DNA of 64,000 bases, from the NCBI GenBank assembly GCA_017408685.1, contig JAFQUE010000093.1, forward strand, positions 1-64,000, written 5' to 3'. Within the stretch, counting starts at the first letter, position 1. Each line of letters opens with the position of its first letter. A program made the position numbers and the translations under genes. The notes below the pieces were generated by a model. The model had not been told where the DNA came from, did not search any database, and saw only the letters and a list, made by a program, of their open reading frames with translations. Shown piece by piece: positions 10,208-19,371 of the stretch. This DNA comes from Bacteroidaceae bacterium. GTDB lineage: Bacteria; Bacteroidota; Bacteroidia; Bacteroidales; Bacteroidaceae.

Positions 10208-11544
10208 GTCAGGAGCAGGAGTATATTGACATTTTCGAACAGAACAGGTCTCTGGTTGAAGGGCATTGTGCGGCACTGCTCAACAAGGCCCGCGGGAATG
10301 CTGCTGCCCGTTTCAAGGCGGCCGGTTTCCCGGGACTGAAGGATGAGGATTGGCTGCACAGCAATGTTGCAGGCAAGTTTGCGGTAAATTATGGAATGAA
10401 TCTTGGACGTGTGGAAGTGAAGGCCGACAGCCGCACTCTCTTTACATGCGATGTGCCCAATTTGAATACTCATCAGGCATTCATTGTAAATGACACGTTC
10501 TGTGCAGTGAAGGGCAACTCCAAAGAACTTCCTGAAGGCGTACTGCTTGCAAGCCTGAATGATGTGGCAAGAAACAATCCTTCGCTTTTGGAACCGTACT
10601 ACAATTCGTTGGCCAAGGATGGCGACAGCATTGCACAGTTCAATACCATGTTCGCACAGGACGGTCTTCTTCTCTACATACCCAGGAATACGGCAGTCGA
10701 TGACACGATACAGGTAGTGACCTTGTTGCAGGCAAATGTTGAAATGCTTTCCAACCGCCGTCTACTCGTTATTCTGGAGGAGAATAGCAGTGCAAGTCTG
10801 CTTGTCTGTGACCACTCGTCTATGGAGAAGCAGACACTCTCTACACAGGTTACCGAAATATTCATAGGTCGCGGTGCAAGTCTCGACCTCTATGAACTTG
10901 AAGAGACTGCATACAGCAACACAAGGCTCGGGCAACTCTTTGTGCGTCAGGACAGTGACAGTCGTTTCAACCACAACGGCATAACTCTTACCAATGGTTT
11001 TACACGCAATTATGTGAATGTGTCGCTTGAGGGCTGCGGGGCCGAGGCTTCGGTGAACGGGCTTGTGATAGGTGACAAGGACCAGCACACCGATAACCGC
11101 ACGCTTGTTGACCACAAGGTGGGCAACTGCTGCAGCAACGAACTCTACAAATATATACTCGACGATAAGTCTACCGGTGTGTTTGCCGGGAAAATGCTCA
11201 TACGTCCCAATGCGCAGCATACCGTTTCGCAGCAGACGAACCGCAACCTGTGTCTCACAAGCGGTGCACACATGTATGCACAGCCGCAACTGGAGATATA
11301 TGCCGATGATGTGAAGTGCAGTCATGGCTCAACAGTGGGGCAACTCGATGAGAATGCTCTCTTCTACATGCAGCAGCGTGGCATTCCGGCCGATGAGGCA
11401 CGTCATTTGCTTATGTATGCGTTTGCCGGCGAAGTAATAGACAATATAAGGATTGAGGCATTGCGCGACAGGCTGCACATGCTTGTGGAGAAACGCCTGC
11501 GTGGCGAACTTAATCATTGCAAGGGTTGCGCACTCTGCAAATAA
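10204..11544 (+). CDS. sufD: Fe-S cluster assembly protein SufD
   Basis: A 446-residue SufD, the SufB-like partner in the SufBC2D complex. The N-terminal helical part (residues 1-110, with GFPGLKDEDWLHSNV) precedes a right-handed beta-helix core. Family motifs near the C terminus are DDVKCSHGSTVGQLDENALFYMQQRGI and the following YAFAGEVID; the histidine of KCSHGST is the conserved one. The protein ends in a short cysteine-containing tail, CKGCALCK, a CxxC-x2-C pattern worth noting because it is not needed for SufD function. Confidence 0.96.
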   Translation: MSQEQEYIDIFEQNRSLVEGHCAALLNKARGNAAARFKAAGFPGLKDEDWLHSNVAGKFAVNYGMNLGRVEVKADSRTLFTCDVPNLNTHQAFIVNDTFCAVKGNSKELPEGVLLASLNDVARNNPSLLEPYYNSLAKDGDSIAQFNTMFAQDGLLLYIPRNTAVDDTIQVVTLLQANVEMLSNRRLLVILEENSSASLLVCDHSSMEKQTLSTQVTEIFIGRGASLDLYELEETAYSNTRLGQLFVRQDSDSRFNHNGITLTNGFTRNYVNVSLEGCGAEASVNGLVIGDKDQHTDNRTLVDHKVGNCCSNELYKYILDDKSTGVFAGKMLIRPNAQHTVSQQTNRNLCLTSGAHMYAQPQLEIYADDVKCSHGSTVGQLDENALFYMQQRGIPADEARHLLMYAFAGEVIDNIRIEALRDRLHMLVEKRLRGELNHCKGCALCK

Positions 11545-11618
11545 AATAGCATTAGAACTTTGACTTTATAGTTTTCACTTTTCACTTTTCACATTTCAGT
11601 TTTCAGTTTTCCGTTCAT
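11545..11618. repeat. low-complexity TTTTCAC/TTTTCAG spacer
   Basis: The 74 bases between sufD and sufS contain several near-copies of the unit AGTTTTCACTTTTCAC followed by CATTTCAGTTTTCAGTTTTC. Such pyrimidine-rich iterations are often seen between Bacteroidales genes. No terminator or promoter was recognised here. Confidence 0.5.
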
Positions 11619-12830
11619 ATGCTCAATACCGAAGATATACGCAAGGAATTTCCCATACTGGAGCGCACGGTGTACGGCAAGCCGCTTGTCTATCTTGACA
11701 ACGCCGCCACAACGCAGAAACCGCAATGCGTCATCGATACTTTGGACAGGGTGTACACTACACTCAACGCCAATGTGCACCGTGGTGTCCATCGCCTTTC
11801 ACAGGAGGCAACCGAGGCAATGGAAAATGCACGCAACACGGTAAGGAATTTCATCGGTGCAGAGCATAGCCATGAGATAATATTTACCCGCGGTACAACA
11901 GAAAGCATTAATCTTGTGGCCTCTTCGTTCGGCGGTACGTTCCTGAAAAGCGGTGATGAAGTCATTGTCTCGTCGGTTGAACACCATAGCAACATAGTGC
12001 CATGGCAACTGTTGCGTGACCGCATTGGGGTTGTATTGCGCGTAATTCCGCTCACGTCGGAATGCAGTCTTGATGTTGCCGCCTACAGGGAAATGTTCAA
12101 CGAAAGGACAAGGCTCGTGAGTGTTGCGCATGTGTCTAATGTGTTAGGCGTCACCAACCCTGTAAAAGAGATTATAGACATTGCCCATAGTCACAATGTT
12201 CCTGTACTCGTGGACGGCGCGCAGAGTGCTCCTCACCTTAAAGTGGACATGAAAGCGTTGGACGCCGATTTCTTCGCCTTCAGCGGCCATAAAGTATATG
12301 CCCCCACAGGCATTGGCGTGCTGTACGGAAAAGAGAAGTGGCTCACGGCAATGCAACCCTATCATGGCGGTGGCGAGATGATAAAGAGCGTGAGTTTCGA
12401 GAAGACTACATACAATGAACTGCCATATAAATTCGAAGCCGGAACACCCGATTATGCCGGCATAATTGCTCTTGGCAAGGCCCTCGAGTGGGTAACGGAA
12501 AAGGGTATCGAGGATATTGCCGCGCACGAGCAAATGCTCACCCTGTATACCGTGGAGCAGTTGCGGAAGATTGAGGGTATGCGCATTTTCGGGCAACCTG
12601 ACGGGGCTGCCGTCTCGTTCCTGGTAGGTGATATACATCCTGCCGACATGGGTACCATTCTCGACCATCTGGGGATTGCCGTACGCACCGGGCACCATTG
12701 CGCCCAACCGCTCATGGATATCCTCGGTGTGCCGGGGACAGTGCGTGCGTCGTTTGCCGCATACAATACCAAAGAGGAAATAGATATACTGGTGAAGGGG
12801 ATTGAGAGGGCAGCAAGGATGTTCTCGTAA
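11619..12830 (+). CDS. sufS: cysteine desulfurase SufS
   Basis: A 403-residue PLP enzyme that takes sulfur from cysteine and supplies it for Fe-S cluster assembly. The PLP-binding lysine is K225 in FSGHKVYAPTGIG and the persulfide-forming cysteine is C361 in RTGHHCAQPLM, both typical of group II (SufS/CsdA) desulfurases. VDGAQSAPH is the cofactor-stacking region. The gene follows sufBCD; no sufE or sufU is adjacent, so the sulfur acceptor must be elsewhere. Confidence 0.96.
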   Translation: MLNTEDIRKEFPILERTVYGKPLVYLDNAATTQKPQCVIDTLDRVYTTLNANVHRGVHRLSQEATEAMENARNTVRNFIGAEHSHEIIFTRGTTESINLVASSFGGTFLKSGDEVIVSSVEHHSNIVPWQLLRDRIGVVLRVIPLTSECSLDVAAYREMFNERTRLVSVAHVSNVLGVTNPVKEIIDIAHSHNVPVLVDGAQSAPHLKVDMKALDADFFAFSGHKVYAPTGIGVLYGKEKWLTAMQPYHGGGEMIKSVSFEKTTYNELPYKFEAGTPDYAGIIALGKALEWVTEKGIEDIAAHEQMLTLYTVEQLRKIEGMRIFGQPDGAAVSFLVGDIHPADMGTILDHLGIAVRTGHHCAQPLMDILGVPGTVRASFAAYNTKEEIDILVKGIERAARMFS

Positions 12831-12851
12831 CTCAATGCAAAGATAGGGGTT

Positions 12852-13463
12852 ATGTTGAAAGCGTTCCAGAGAGAGGGTGTCGTTGAGGCCGGTTGTGACG
12901 AAGCCGGCCGTGGTTGTCTTGCCGGTGATGTATATGCTGCGGCAGTAATCCTGCCGCCGGGTTTCACCAATGAACTGCTTAATGATTCCAAGCAACTTAC
13001 AGAGGCTCAACGCTATCAGTTGCGTGAGGTTATTGAACGCGAGGCTGTTGCATGGGCCGTTGGAATTGTAACCGCAGCCGAGATTGACAGGATGAACATA
13101 TTGCGTGCTTCAATCCTTGCCATGCACCGTGCTGTAGACGGGCTCAAGGTGCGCCCCGAACATCTGCTCATCGACGGCAACAAATTCACTCCTTATAAAG
13201 GAATAACACACAATACGGTTGTGAAAGGCGACGCCACCTATATGAGCATTGCTGCAGCGTCAATATTGGCAAAGACATATCGCGACGACTATATGCTGCG
13301 CATTGCCAAGGAGTATCCCATGTACGATTGGCAGAGCAACAAGGGATATCCTACTGCCAAACACCGTGCCGCGATAAGGGAATATGGGACCACGCCACAT
13401 CATCGCATGACATTCAACCTGCTTGGCGAGGAACCCAAGCAACTGGAACTGTCGTTCGAATGA
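12852..13463 (+). CDS. rnhB: ribonuclease HII
   Basis: A 203-residue RNase HII, which cuts RNA in RNA-DNA hybrids and removes misincorporated ribonucleotides. The active-site signature [13 protein letters not shown] starts at about residue 15 (Asp-Glu pair), with [11 protein letters not shown] and LIDGNKF giving the other acidic residues; the C-terminal region has [13 protein letters not shown] and [10 protein letters not shown]. It lies 21 bases after sufS and is probably transcribed with it, although the functions are unrelated. Confidence 0.96.
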   Translation: MLKAFQREGVVEAGCDEAGRGCLAGDVYAAAVILPPGFTNELLNDSKQLTEAQRYQLREVIEREAVAWAVGIVTAAEIDRMNILRASILAMHRAVDGLKVRPEHLLIDGNKFTPYKGITHNTVVKGDATYMSIAAASILAKTYRDDYMLRIAKEYPMYDWQSNKGYPTAKHRAAIREYGTTPHHRMTFNLLGEEPKQLELSFE

Positions 13464-13515
13464 TATAATGCCGTTATGTTCATGTAATCTGAAACGGATT
13501 CCAAACGGGCACCTG

Positions 13516-14349
13516 TTATTCAAAACTGCGAAGGAGTTTTATCTCTTCGGCCCAGCGGCTTTCGTCGGGCGTTTCCAAAATTATGGGGATGTTGTCGAAA
13601 CGTGAATCCTTCATGAATCGTTTGAAAAAGTCAATGCCAAGCAGTCCTGCTCCAACATTGTCGTGACGGTCCACACGTGACCCGAGCGGTTTCTTTGTGT
13701 CATTAAGGTGTATTCCCTTGAGGTATTCGAGCCCGATTACGCGGTCAAGTTCCCCGAAAGCACCTTCGTAGTCGCCGACAATGTCGTAACCCGCAGAATA
13801 GAAATGGCATGTGTCAAGGCAGAATCCCACGCGGTTCTTGTCATCGACACGGTCGATTATGTATCGGATTTCCTCGAGTCTGTTGCCCACGTTGCTGCCC
13901 TGTCCGGCTGTGTTCTCAATGACAGCGGTCACCCCGCTTGTCCTTGAAAGGGCAAGGTTTATGTTTGCTGCAATGCGGTCAAGACACTCTTCAATGGAAA
14001 TCTTGTTCAGGTGACTGCCCGGGTGAAAGTTCAACAGTTTTAGCCCCAATTGCTCACAACGCTGCATTTCGTCAAGGAAGGCGGCGCGCGACTTCTGTAT
14101 TGCCTCCTCGTCGGGGTTGCCCAAGTTAATAAGGTAACTGTCGTGCGGCAGAATGTACTCTGGTTCAAAGCCGTGCATGCGGCAATTTTCCTTGAACTGC
14201 TCTATGCTTTTGGCTGTTAAAGGGGCTGCTACCCACTGACGCTGGTTCTTTGTGAAGAGTGCAAATGCGTTTGCACCCACTTCTGCGGCATTCACCGGTG
14301 CGTTTTCCACACCGCCGCCTGCCGATACATGAGGACCTATGTATTTCAT
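13516..14349 (-). CDS. nfo: deoxyribonuclease IV (endonuclease IV, AP endonuclease)
   Basis: A 277-residue TIM-barrel enzyme that cuts DNA 5' to abasic sites during base excision repair. The start is [13 protein letters not shown]. Zinc-binding and active-site motifs are present in order: [48 protein letters not shown] and [22 protein letters not shown]. Length is normal. It is convergent with rnhB, with 52 bases between the stops. Confidence 0.96.
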   Translation of the reverse strand: MKYIGPHVSAGGGVENAPVNAAEVGANAFALFTKNQRQWVAAPLTAKSIEQFKENCRMHGFEPEYILPHDSYLINLGNPDEEAIQKSRAAFLDEMQRCEQLGLKLLNFHPGSHLNKISIEECLDRIAANINLALSRTSGVTAVIENTAGQGSNVGNRLEEIRYIIDRVDDKNRVGFCLDTCHFYSAGYDIVGDYEGAFGELDRVIGLEYLKGIHLNDTKKPLGSRVDRHDNVGAGLLGIDFFKRFMKDSRFDNIPIILETPDESRWAEEIKLLRSFE

Positions 14350-14385
14350 TTTTCTTTTTCTTGTTTCTTATGTATTTATAACAAA

Positions 14386-14442
14386 CAAATACCGGTGGGG
14401 AACAGTCCCTTGTGTATGGGTTATCATCTCCGCCGGTATTTG
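14386..14442 (-). terminator. inverted repeat at the 3' end of the phosphate transporter gene
   Basis: CAAATACCGG (14386-14395) and CCGGTATTTG (14433-14442) are perfect 10-base inverted repeats. On the minus strand the hairpin lies 17 bases beyond the transporter stop and is followed by a T-rich stretch, so it may terminate that transcript before nfo. The 37-base loop is long, so the call is tentative. Confidence 0.4.
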
Positions 14443-14459
14443 CCATGTAACCGGTGCCG

Positions 14460-16760
14460 TTACAGTTTCAGGTCTTCCTGTACTGCGTTTGCCTGCTTGG
14501 CAAAGAACTTGTTGCTGCCACGCAGCAGGTTACGTACCTCGCTGAGTAACTCATGACTTTCCTGTATCAGGTTCAGGTATACGAAGTCCATGCGCAGGCT
14601 GCCTTCGCTTTGGTGCAGGCGCATTGTCTGCTCCTTGCGCAGGTTGGCAAGAACGTGCTTCAGGTTCTTTGCACGTGCCGAAACCTCTTCGGCGTTGCTG
14701 TAATTGCCGCTTGCGATTATTTCGTTGATGTCCTTGAGTACATTGTATACGTCACGGCAGTATGGCGAGAATTCCTCGACATATATTTTCGACAACGGGC
14801 TGAAACTGTTGTCGGCATGCTCCTTCATAGGCTCGCCGATACGTGTCAATGTGTTCAACATCTGCTGGCAACTGTTTGTACACAGGTGGTACCATGTGCT
14901 GCGCTCGAATGCCAATTGCTGGTCAATGCGCTGCAGACCGCGTGTCTCGGCACGGCGCTCCTTCTTCATGAATGCCTTTTCCTCTACAATCTTGATGAGT
15001 GAACTCTTCAGCGGGCGCAAAGAATCCTTCGAGAACGCCTCGAACATCTGCCTGTAAGTCTCGGCCGAGAATGAAAGGGTGTGTGTGAGTGTCTCGGCAG
15101 CATGTCCCTGCAGGTTGCTCCATACCTCTTCAGTGTCGTCGGACTTAAGTACCACGTTCATCTTCTCATCGACCTTTTCGGTGCTCTTCTTCTTGTTGTA
15201 GTTTATGTGGCTGCGTATGAGCAGGTAGATTACAAGAGCAATCATAATGTACATTGCAATAACGCCGCCAAGGTTCATTACTGTAGCAACCAACGCTGCT
15301 ATTATGAATGCGGCACCCGCTGTGATGAACCATCCGCCCACAACCGATACAACACCTGTAACACGGTAGACTGCGCTCTCACGCCCCCATGCACGGTCGG
15401 CAAGAGAAGAACCCATACCTACCATGAATGTTACGTATGTCGTGGAGAGGGGAAGTTTAAGGGACGTACCCAATGCAATGAGCAAACCCGAAAGCACAAG
15501 ATTCACCGAGGCACGTACAAGGTCGAATGCAACATCCTCACGCTCTTCGAGCGGAGCGAAACGTTTGTTTACCCAGTTCTTTACTCTCTGCGGTGTCTTC
15601 TGTGCTACAAAATCAACGGTCTTGCTCACTGCGCGTACCATGTTGCGGGCAATGGATGATGTGCCGAACATTTCGTTGCCCTCGTCCTGCTGGCTCGAAA
15701 GGTCTATTGATGTCTGCAGCACCTTGCGTGCCTTCTTACTTGTGAACAAGGCATATACCATCACTGCACCTGCGCCTATGAGGAACCATACCGATGTCTT
15801 GGCCGGAAGATTCAGTGAACTCATCATGAACGAGTCTACAGCACCCGCACCGTTGGCAACGAAATCCTTGAATGACTCAAAACCGGCAAGCGTCACGCCT
15901 ATGAAGTTGACAAGGTCGTTGCCTGCGAATGCCATTGCCAGTGAGAATGTACCCATGAGCACTACAATCTTCAGTACATTTACTTTGCACCAGTAGAGTA
16001 CCTGCATGAGTATGGTGAAGAAAACAAATGCGCAAAGCAGGAATATCGTTGTCTCTTCAAATATTAAATGTTGCACTTCTTGTGGCAGGAATCCCACGAG
16101 TGCACTGCCTTTGAGACCTTTGATGAGCATGAAGTATATGATTGCCGTTGTTGCAAAACCTCCGTATATGCCAATCTTGCGGCCAAGGTGTTTGCGGTAG
16201 TGGAACGTGAAGATTATACGTGATATCCATTGCACGATGAGACCGAAGATGAACGCAATGGCAACCGAGAGGAATATTGAAATGATGATAGTCAATGCCC
16301 TATCGGTGTTGAGCATGCCCAGACCTGCGTCCGAAGAGGATAACAATGCTGTCATGAACGAAGCACCAAGCAACTCGAATACCATTGATACTGTGGTGGA
16401 TGTGGGTAAACCCAATGAGTTGAACAGGTCGAGCAGGAATACGTCACTTATCACCACCGCAAGGTAAATGCACATTACGTCGGCAAAACTGAAGTGACTG
16501 GGGTCAAAGATACCGTGACGCGCCACATCCATCATTCCGCTGCTGAATGCTGCACCTATAAAGACACCTATGGCTGCAACAATCAGCACATGATTGATTT
16601 TTGCAGACTTTGAACCAACAGCAGCGCTCAAGAAGTTCACTGCGTCATTACTCACGCCCACTGTAAGGTCAATTATGGCGAGAGTGAACATGAAAAGCAC
16701 CACGAACATGTATGAAAGTTCGATGGCGCTCAAATTTGAGACAAATGAGACAATGTCCAT
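14460..16760 (-). CDS. PiT-type inorganic phosphate transporter with C-terminal PhoU-like region
   Basis: A 766-residue low-affinity phosphate permease. The N-terminal signature GVSNDAVNFLSAAVGSK (about residues 35-51) is the PiT motif, and a second copy-like motif, GNDLVNFIGVTLAGFES, lies about residue 280. Ten to twelve membrane helices occupy residues 10-530. A cytoplasmic helical region of about 220 residues follows (SFSAETYRQMFEAFSKDS onwards), which resembles the PhoU/DUF47 proteins usually encoded as a separate partner of PiT. Bacteroidales commonly have this fused form. No pst or pho genes are nearby. Confidence 0.9.
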   Translation of the reverse strand: MDIVSFVSNLSAIELSYMFVVLFMFTLAIIDLTVGVSNDAVNFLSAAVGSKSAKINHVLIVAAIGVFIGAAFSSGMMDVARHGIFDPSHFSFADVMCIYLAVVISDVFLLDLFNSLGLPTSTTVSMVFELLGASFMTALLSSSDAGLGMLNTDRALTIIISIFLSVAIAFIFGLIVQWISRIIFTFHYRKHLGRKIGIYGGFATTAIIYFMLIKGLKGSALVGFLPQEVQHLIFEETTIFLLCAFVFFTILMQVLYWCKVNVLKIVVLMGTFSLAMAFAGNDLVNFIGVTLAGFESFKDFVANGAGAVDSFMMSSLNLPAKTSVWFLIGAGAVMVYALFTSKKARKVLQTSIDLSSQQDEGNEMFGTSSIARNMVRAVSKTVDFVAQKTPQRVKNWVNKRFAPLEEREDVAFDLVRASVNLVLSGLLIALGTSLKLPLSTTYVTFMVGMGSSLADRAWGRESAVYRVTGVVSVVGGWFITAGAAFIIAALVATVMNLGGVIAMYIMIALVIYLLIRSHINYNKKKSTEKVDEKMNVVLKSDDTEEVWSNLQGHAAETLTHTLSFSAETYRQMFEAFSKDSLRPLKSSLIKIVEEKAFMKKERRAETRGLQRIDQQLAFERSTWYHLCTNSCQQMLNTLTRIGEPMKEHADNSFSPLSKIYVEEFSPYCRDVYNVLKDINEIIASGNYSNAEEVSARAKNLKHVLANLRKEQTMRLHQSEGSLRMDFVYLNLIQESHELLSEVRNLLRGSNKFFAKQANAVQEDLKL

Positions 16761-16880
16761 AGTAATATTAATTTATTATGTCATGTATATCAATACGTTG
16801 CAATGCCGTGCCTGTTTCGCAATGCAAAAAATGCATATAAAAAATTACAGACCGTTTACGCAATTGCTGCAAAATCGTTA

Positions 16881-16910
16881 CAAAAATAAATATAATTTTG
16901 AAACGGCAAG
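16881..16910 (-). promoter_or_regulatory. possible promoter of the phosphate transporter gene
   Basis: On the minus strand CTTG (16907-16910), an 18-base spacer and TATTTTTG (16881-16888) approximate the Bacteroidetes consensus. It would give a leader of about 110 bases. The spacer is one base short and the -33 box has one mismatch. Confidence 0.4.
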
Positions 16911-16980
16911 GGTTTTGTGCCATTAAATGATGAAAACAAAAAAAATAGGGCAAATGCTTTAGTTTTTGCAAAAAATCCTA

Positions 16981-16988
16981 TACATTTG
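16981..16988 (+). promoter_or_regulatory. -7 element upstream of the coiled-coil/zapA genes
   Basis: TACATTTG fits the -7 box TAnnTTTG exactly and lies 48 bases before the coiled-coil gene. A TTTG at 16965-16968 is only 12 bases away, too close to be the partner box, so the promoter is partial. Confidence 0.5.
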
Positions 16989-17036
16989 CGAGAAATCACA
17001 AATAGAATGCGAATTTTGTGAGAAGTCAGTTGTGAT

Positions 17037-17330
17037 ATGACCGAGAAGGATAGAATTGTTTTGGCAACATTTGAAGAGAAACTCCACCGCCTTGTCTATG
17101 AACACAGGCAGTTGAAGGAGGCTAATCAGGAGTTGTCACGCACTCTCAAGGACAAGGAAAACTCTCTTGCAGAGCTGCAGCAGCGCTGTTCGGCACTCGA
17201 AAGCAGTTACAACGACCTTAAACAGGCCAAGATAATATCTCTTACCGGCGAAGGTATAGATGAGGCACGGGATAGAATATCGAGGCTGGTGCGTGAAATC
17301 GACCGTTGCATCGAGTCGCTGAAGAAATAG
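17037..17330 (+). CDS. small coiled-coil protein upstream of ZapA
   Basis: A 97-residue protein that is almost entirely heptad coiled coil (residues 5-70, KLHRLVYEHRQLKEANQELSR and following), then a short basic helical tail (RISRLVREIDRCIESLKK). It has no signal peptide or membrane segment. Its size and position directly before zapA recall ZapB-type division proteins, which are small coiled coils that bind FtsZ-associated ZapA, but sequence similarity to ZapB cannot be judged here. The gap to the zapA start is 23 bases, so coexpression is likely. Confidence 0.75.
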   Translation: MTEKDRIVLATFEEKLHRLVYEHRQLKEANQELSRTLKDKENSLAELQQRCSALESSYNDLKQAKIISLTGEGIDEARDRISRLVREIDRCIESLKK

Positions 17331-17353
17331 CAAATGAGAGTAGACCATGCATT

Positions 17354-17650
17354 ATGGAAGATAGAGAATTGGGAATAAATCTTATTATAGACGGTACGTC
17401 GTACCCGCTTACCATAAAGGCGTGCGAAGAGCCTTATTATCGCAAGGCGGCTCATATTGTGAACGACCGGCTGTCAACATACAAAGACCTGTTCATGGGC
17501 GAAGGAGGAGTCAGGGTAATGACTATGGTTGCCCTTGACATCGCTTTTGACCTGGTGACGCATAACGATGAAGTTGGTTCGTCCGAGGTCCTCCACAAGG
17601 TCAACGAACTTGCGCGTCTCATTGACGGTGCGTTGGCCGAAAAGAGGTGA
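17354..17650 (+). CDS. zapA: cell division protein ZapA
   Basis: A 98-residue ZapA, which bundles FtsZ filaments at the division ring. MEDRELGINLIIDGTSYPL begins the N-terminal beta domain; the conserved region YYRKAAHIVNDRL leads into the C-terminal helix that dimerises, ending LIDGALAEKR. The ATG at 17354 is used because the longer in-frame start at 17306 lies inside the upstream coiled-coil gene and adds residues unlike ZapA. Confidence 0.88.
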   Translation: MEDRELGINLIIDGTSYPLTIKACEEPYYRKAAHIVNDRLSTYKDLFMGEGGVRVMTMVALDIAFDLVTHNDEVGSSEVLHKVNELARLIDGALAEKR

Positions 17651-17675
17651 TTCCCTTTCCGTTTTAAGCAGTTTC

Positions 17676-17737
17676 ACGCATTGCAGCATTCACATTGCCG
17701 GCACTTATGGTGTACGGCACAAAATGCAGCGGTGCGT
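17676..17737 (+). ncRNA. long structured RNA hairpin between zapA and rny
   Basis: A 62-base sequence folds into one extended hairpin. The base stem pairs 17676-17690 with 17723-17737: ACGCA/TGCGT, two T-G wobbles, GC/GC, one A-A mismatch, GCATT/AATGC. After a small internal loop there is TGCCG (17696-17700) with CGGCA (17715-17719), and then CAC/GTG closing a five-base loop. A T/A-rich tract follows. It is far longer than a minimal terminator. It could be the zapA terminator, a leader element of rny or a small RNA; 6S RNA often lies beside zapA in other bacteria, but this element is too short and lacks the large central bubble. Confidence 0.6.
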
Positions 17738-17764
17738 TTTATTATATATTTTAATTAACGTTTT

Positions 17765-19309
17765 ATGGATTTTATAACAGCATTATTGATTGGTTTGGCA
17801 GTTGGAGCCGCAGCAGGTTTCATCAGCCAATATTTGATAAACAGGTTCGGACTCAAGGCCAAGCGCCAGCGCATTATCGATGACGCGCACAAGGAGGCCG
17901 AGGTCATCAAGAAAAACAAGTTGCTCGAAGTGAAGGAGAAATTCCTCAACAAGAAAGCCGAACTGGAGAAAGAGATTTCCCAGCGCAGCAACAAGATTCA
18001 GCAGGCCGAGCACCATCTGAAACAGCGTGAGGTACAGTTCAATCAGCGTAATGAGGACCTTCAGCGCCGCAAGAACGAACTCGATACGCAACGCGAGAAC
18101 CTCGAAGCGCAGAAGGGTGTACTTGAACGTAGACAAGAGGAACTTGACAGGTTGCATGCACAGGAACGCGAGAAACTTGAGGCCATCAGCGGTCTTTCGG
18201 CCGAGGAGGCAAAGGAGCGTCTTGTGGAGTCGCTCAAGGAGGAGGCCAAGTCACAGGCTGCGTCATACATTAATGATATTATCGATGACGCCAAGATGAC
18301 AGCCAACAAGGAGGCAAAGAAAATTGTAATTCAGACAATACAGCGTGTAGCCACAGAAACAGCCATAGAGAACTCCGTTACGGTGTTCCACATCGATAAC
18401 GACGAGATGAAGGGTCGCATTATTGGTCGCGAGGGTCGCAATATCCGCGCGCTCGAGGCTGCTACCGGTGTTGAGATTGTAGTTGATGATACTCCCGAGG
18501 CCATTGTGCTCAGCGCCTTTGACCCGGTGCGCCGCGAGATAGCGCGTCTTGCCCTGCACCAACTTGTTGCCGACGGGCGCATTCACCCCGCACGCATTGA
18601 AGAGGTCGTTGCCAAGGTTAAGAAGCAGATTGAAGAAGAAATCATCGAAACCGGCAAGCGCACCACCATCGACCTGGGTATCCATGGCATGCACCCCGAA
18701 CTCATACGCATTATAGGTAAGATGAAGTACCGTTCATCCTATGGTCAGAACCTTCTCCAGCATGCCCGCGAGACTGCAAACCTATGTGCCGTCATGGCTG
18801 CAGAACTTGGTCTTAATCCCAAGAAGGCGAAACGTGCCGGCCTGTTGCACGACATAGGTAAAGTACCCGATGAGGAGACCGAATTGCCGCATGCAGAGTA
18901 TGGTATGAAGATTGCCGAGAAGTATAAGGAGAAACCCGATATCTGTAATGCCATCGGTGCTCACCACGACGAGGTTGAGATGACAAGCCTCATCGCCCCC
19001 ATTGTTCAGGTATGTGACGCTATTTCAGGTGCCCGTCCGGGTGCCCGCCGCGAGATTGTAGAGGCATACATCAAGCGTTTGCACGACCTTGAGCAACTTG
19101 CAATGTCATATCCGGGCGTAACAAAGACATACGCCATCCAGGCCGGTCGTGAATTGCGCGTGATTGTAGGTGCCGACAAGATTGACGACAAACAGACCGA
19201 ACTCCTCTCGGGCGAGATTGCAAAGAAAATCCAGGACGAGATGACATATCCCGGTCAGGTGAAGATTACCGTTATCCGCGAGACACGTGCGGTGAACTAC
19301 GCAAGATAA
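17765..19309 (+). CDS. rny: ribonuclease Y
   Basis: A 514-residue membrane-anchored endoribonuclease that starts mRNA turnover. An N-terminal transmembrane helix (residues 2-24) is followed by a long coiled coil (about 30-190), a KH domain (about 210-270, with [17 protein letters not shown]) and an HD domain (about 330-425, with LLHDIGK and AIGAHHDE) that carries the metal-binding catalytic residues. It is full length. It follows zapA after the structured hairpin and ends at a strong terminator. Confidence 0.97.
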   Translation: MDFITALLIGLAVGAAAGFISQYLINRFGLKAKRQRIIDDAHKEAEVIKKNKLLEVKEKFLNKKAELEKEISQRSNKIQQAEHHLKQREVQFNQRNEDLQRRKNELDTQRENLEAQKGVLERRQEELDRLHAQEREKLEAISGLSAEEAKERLVESLKEEAKSQAASYINDIIDDAKMTANKEAKKIVIQTIQRVATETAIENSVTVFHIDNDEMKGRIIGREGRNIRALEAATGVEIVVDDTPEAIVLSAFDPVRREIARLALHQLVADGRIHPARIEEVVAKVKKQIEEEIIETGKRTTIDLGIHGMHPELIRIIGKMKYRSSYGQNLLQHARETANLCAVMAAELGLNPKKAKRAGLLHDIGKVPDEETELPHAEYGMKIAEKYKEKPDICNAIGAHHDEVEMTSLIAPIVQVCDAISGARPGARREIVEAYIKRLHDLEQLAMSYPGVTKTYAIQAGRELRVIVGADKIDDKQTELLSGEIAKKIQDEMTYPGQVKITVIRETRAVNYAR

Positions 19310-19324
19310 CAATTACCATATCAG

Positions 19325-19358
19325 GGGCGGCATATTCAAATGATGTGCCGCCTTTTTT
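19325..19358 (+). terminator. rny intrinsic terminator
   Basis: GGCGGCA (19326-19332) and TGCCGCC (19346-19352) form a 7-bp GC-rich stem, followed by six T residues, 16 bases after the rny stop. Confidence 0.85.
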
Positions 19359-19371
19359 AATGCACTTGAGA

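Noticed and set aside
11575..11612. Iterated TTTTCAC units as a mobile element or CRISPR
   Set aside because: The units are short, irregular and low-complexity, with no spacers or terminal inverted repeats.
17651..17764. 6S RNA between zapA and rny
   Set aside because: The gap is 114 bases and folds into one hairpin without a large central bubble, so it is too short and has the wrong shape for 6S RNA.
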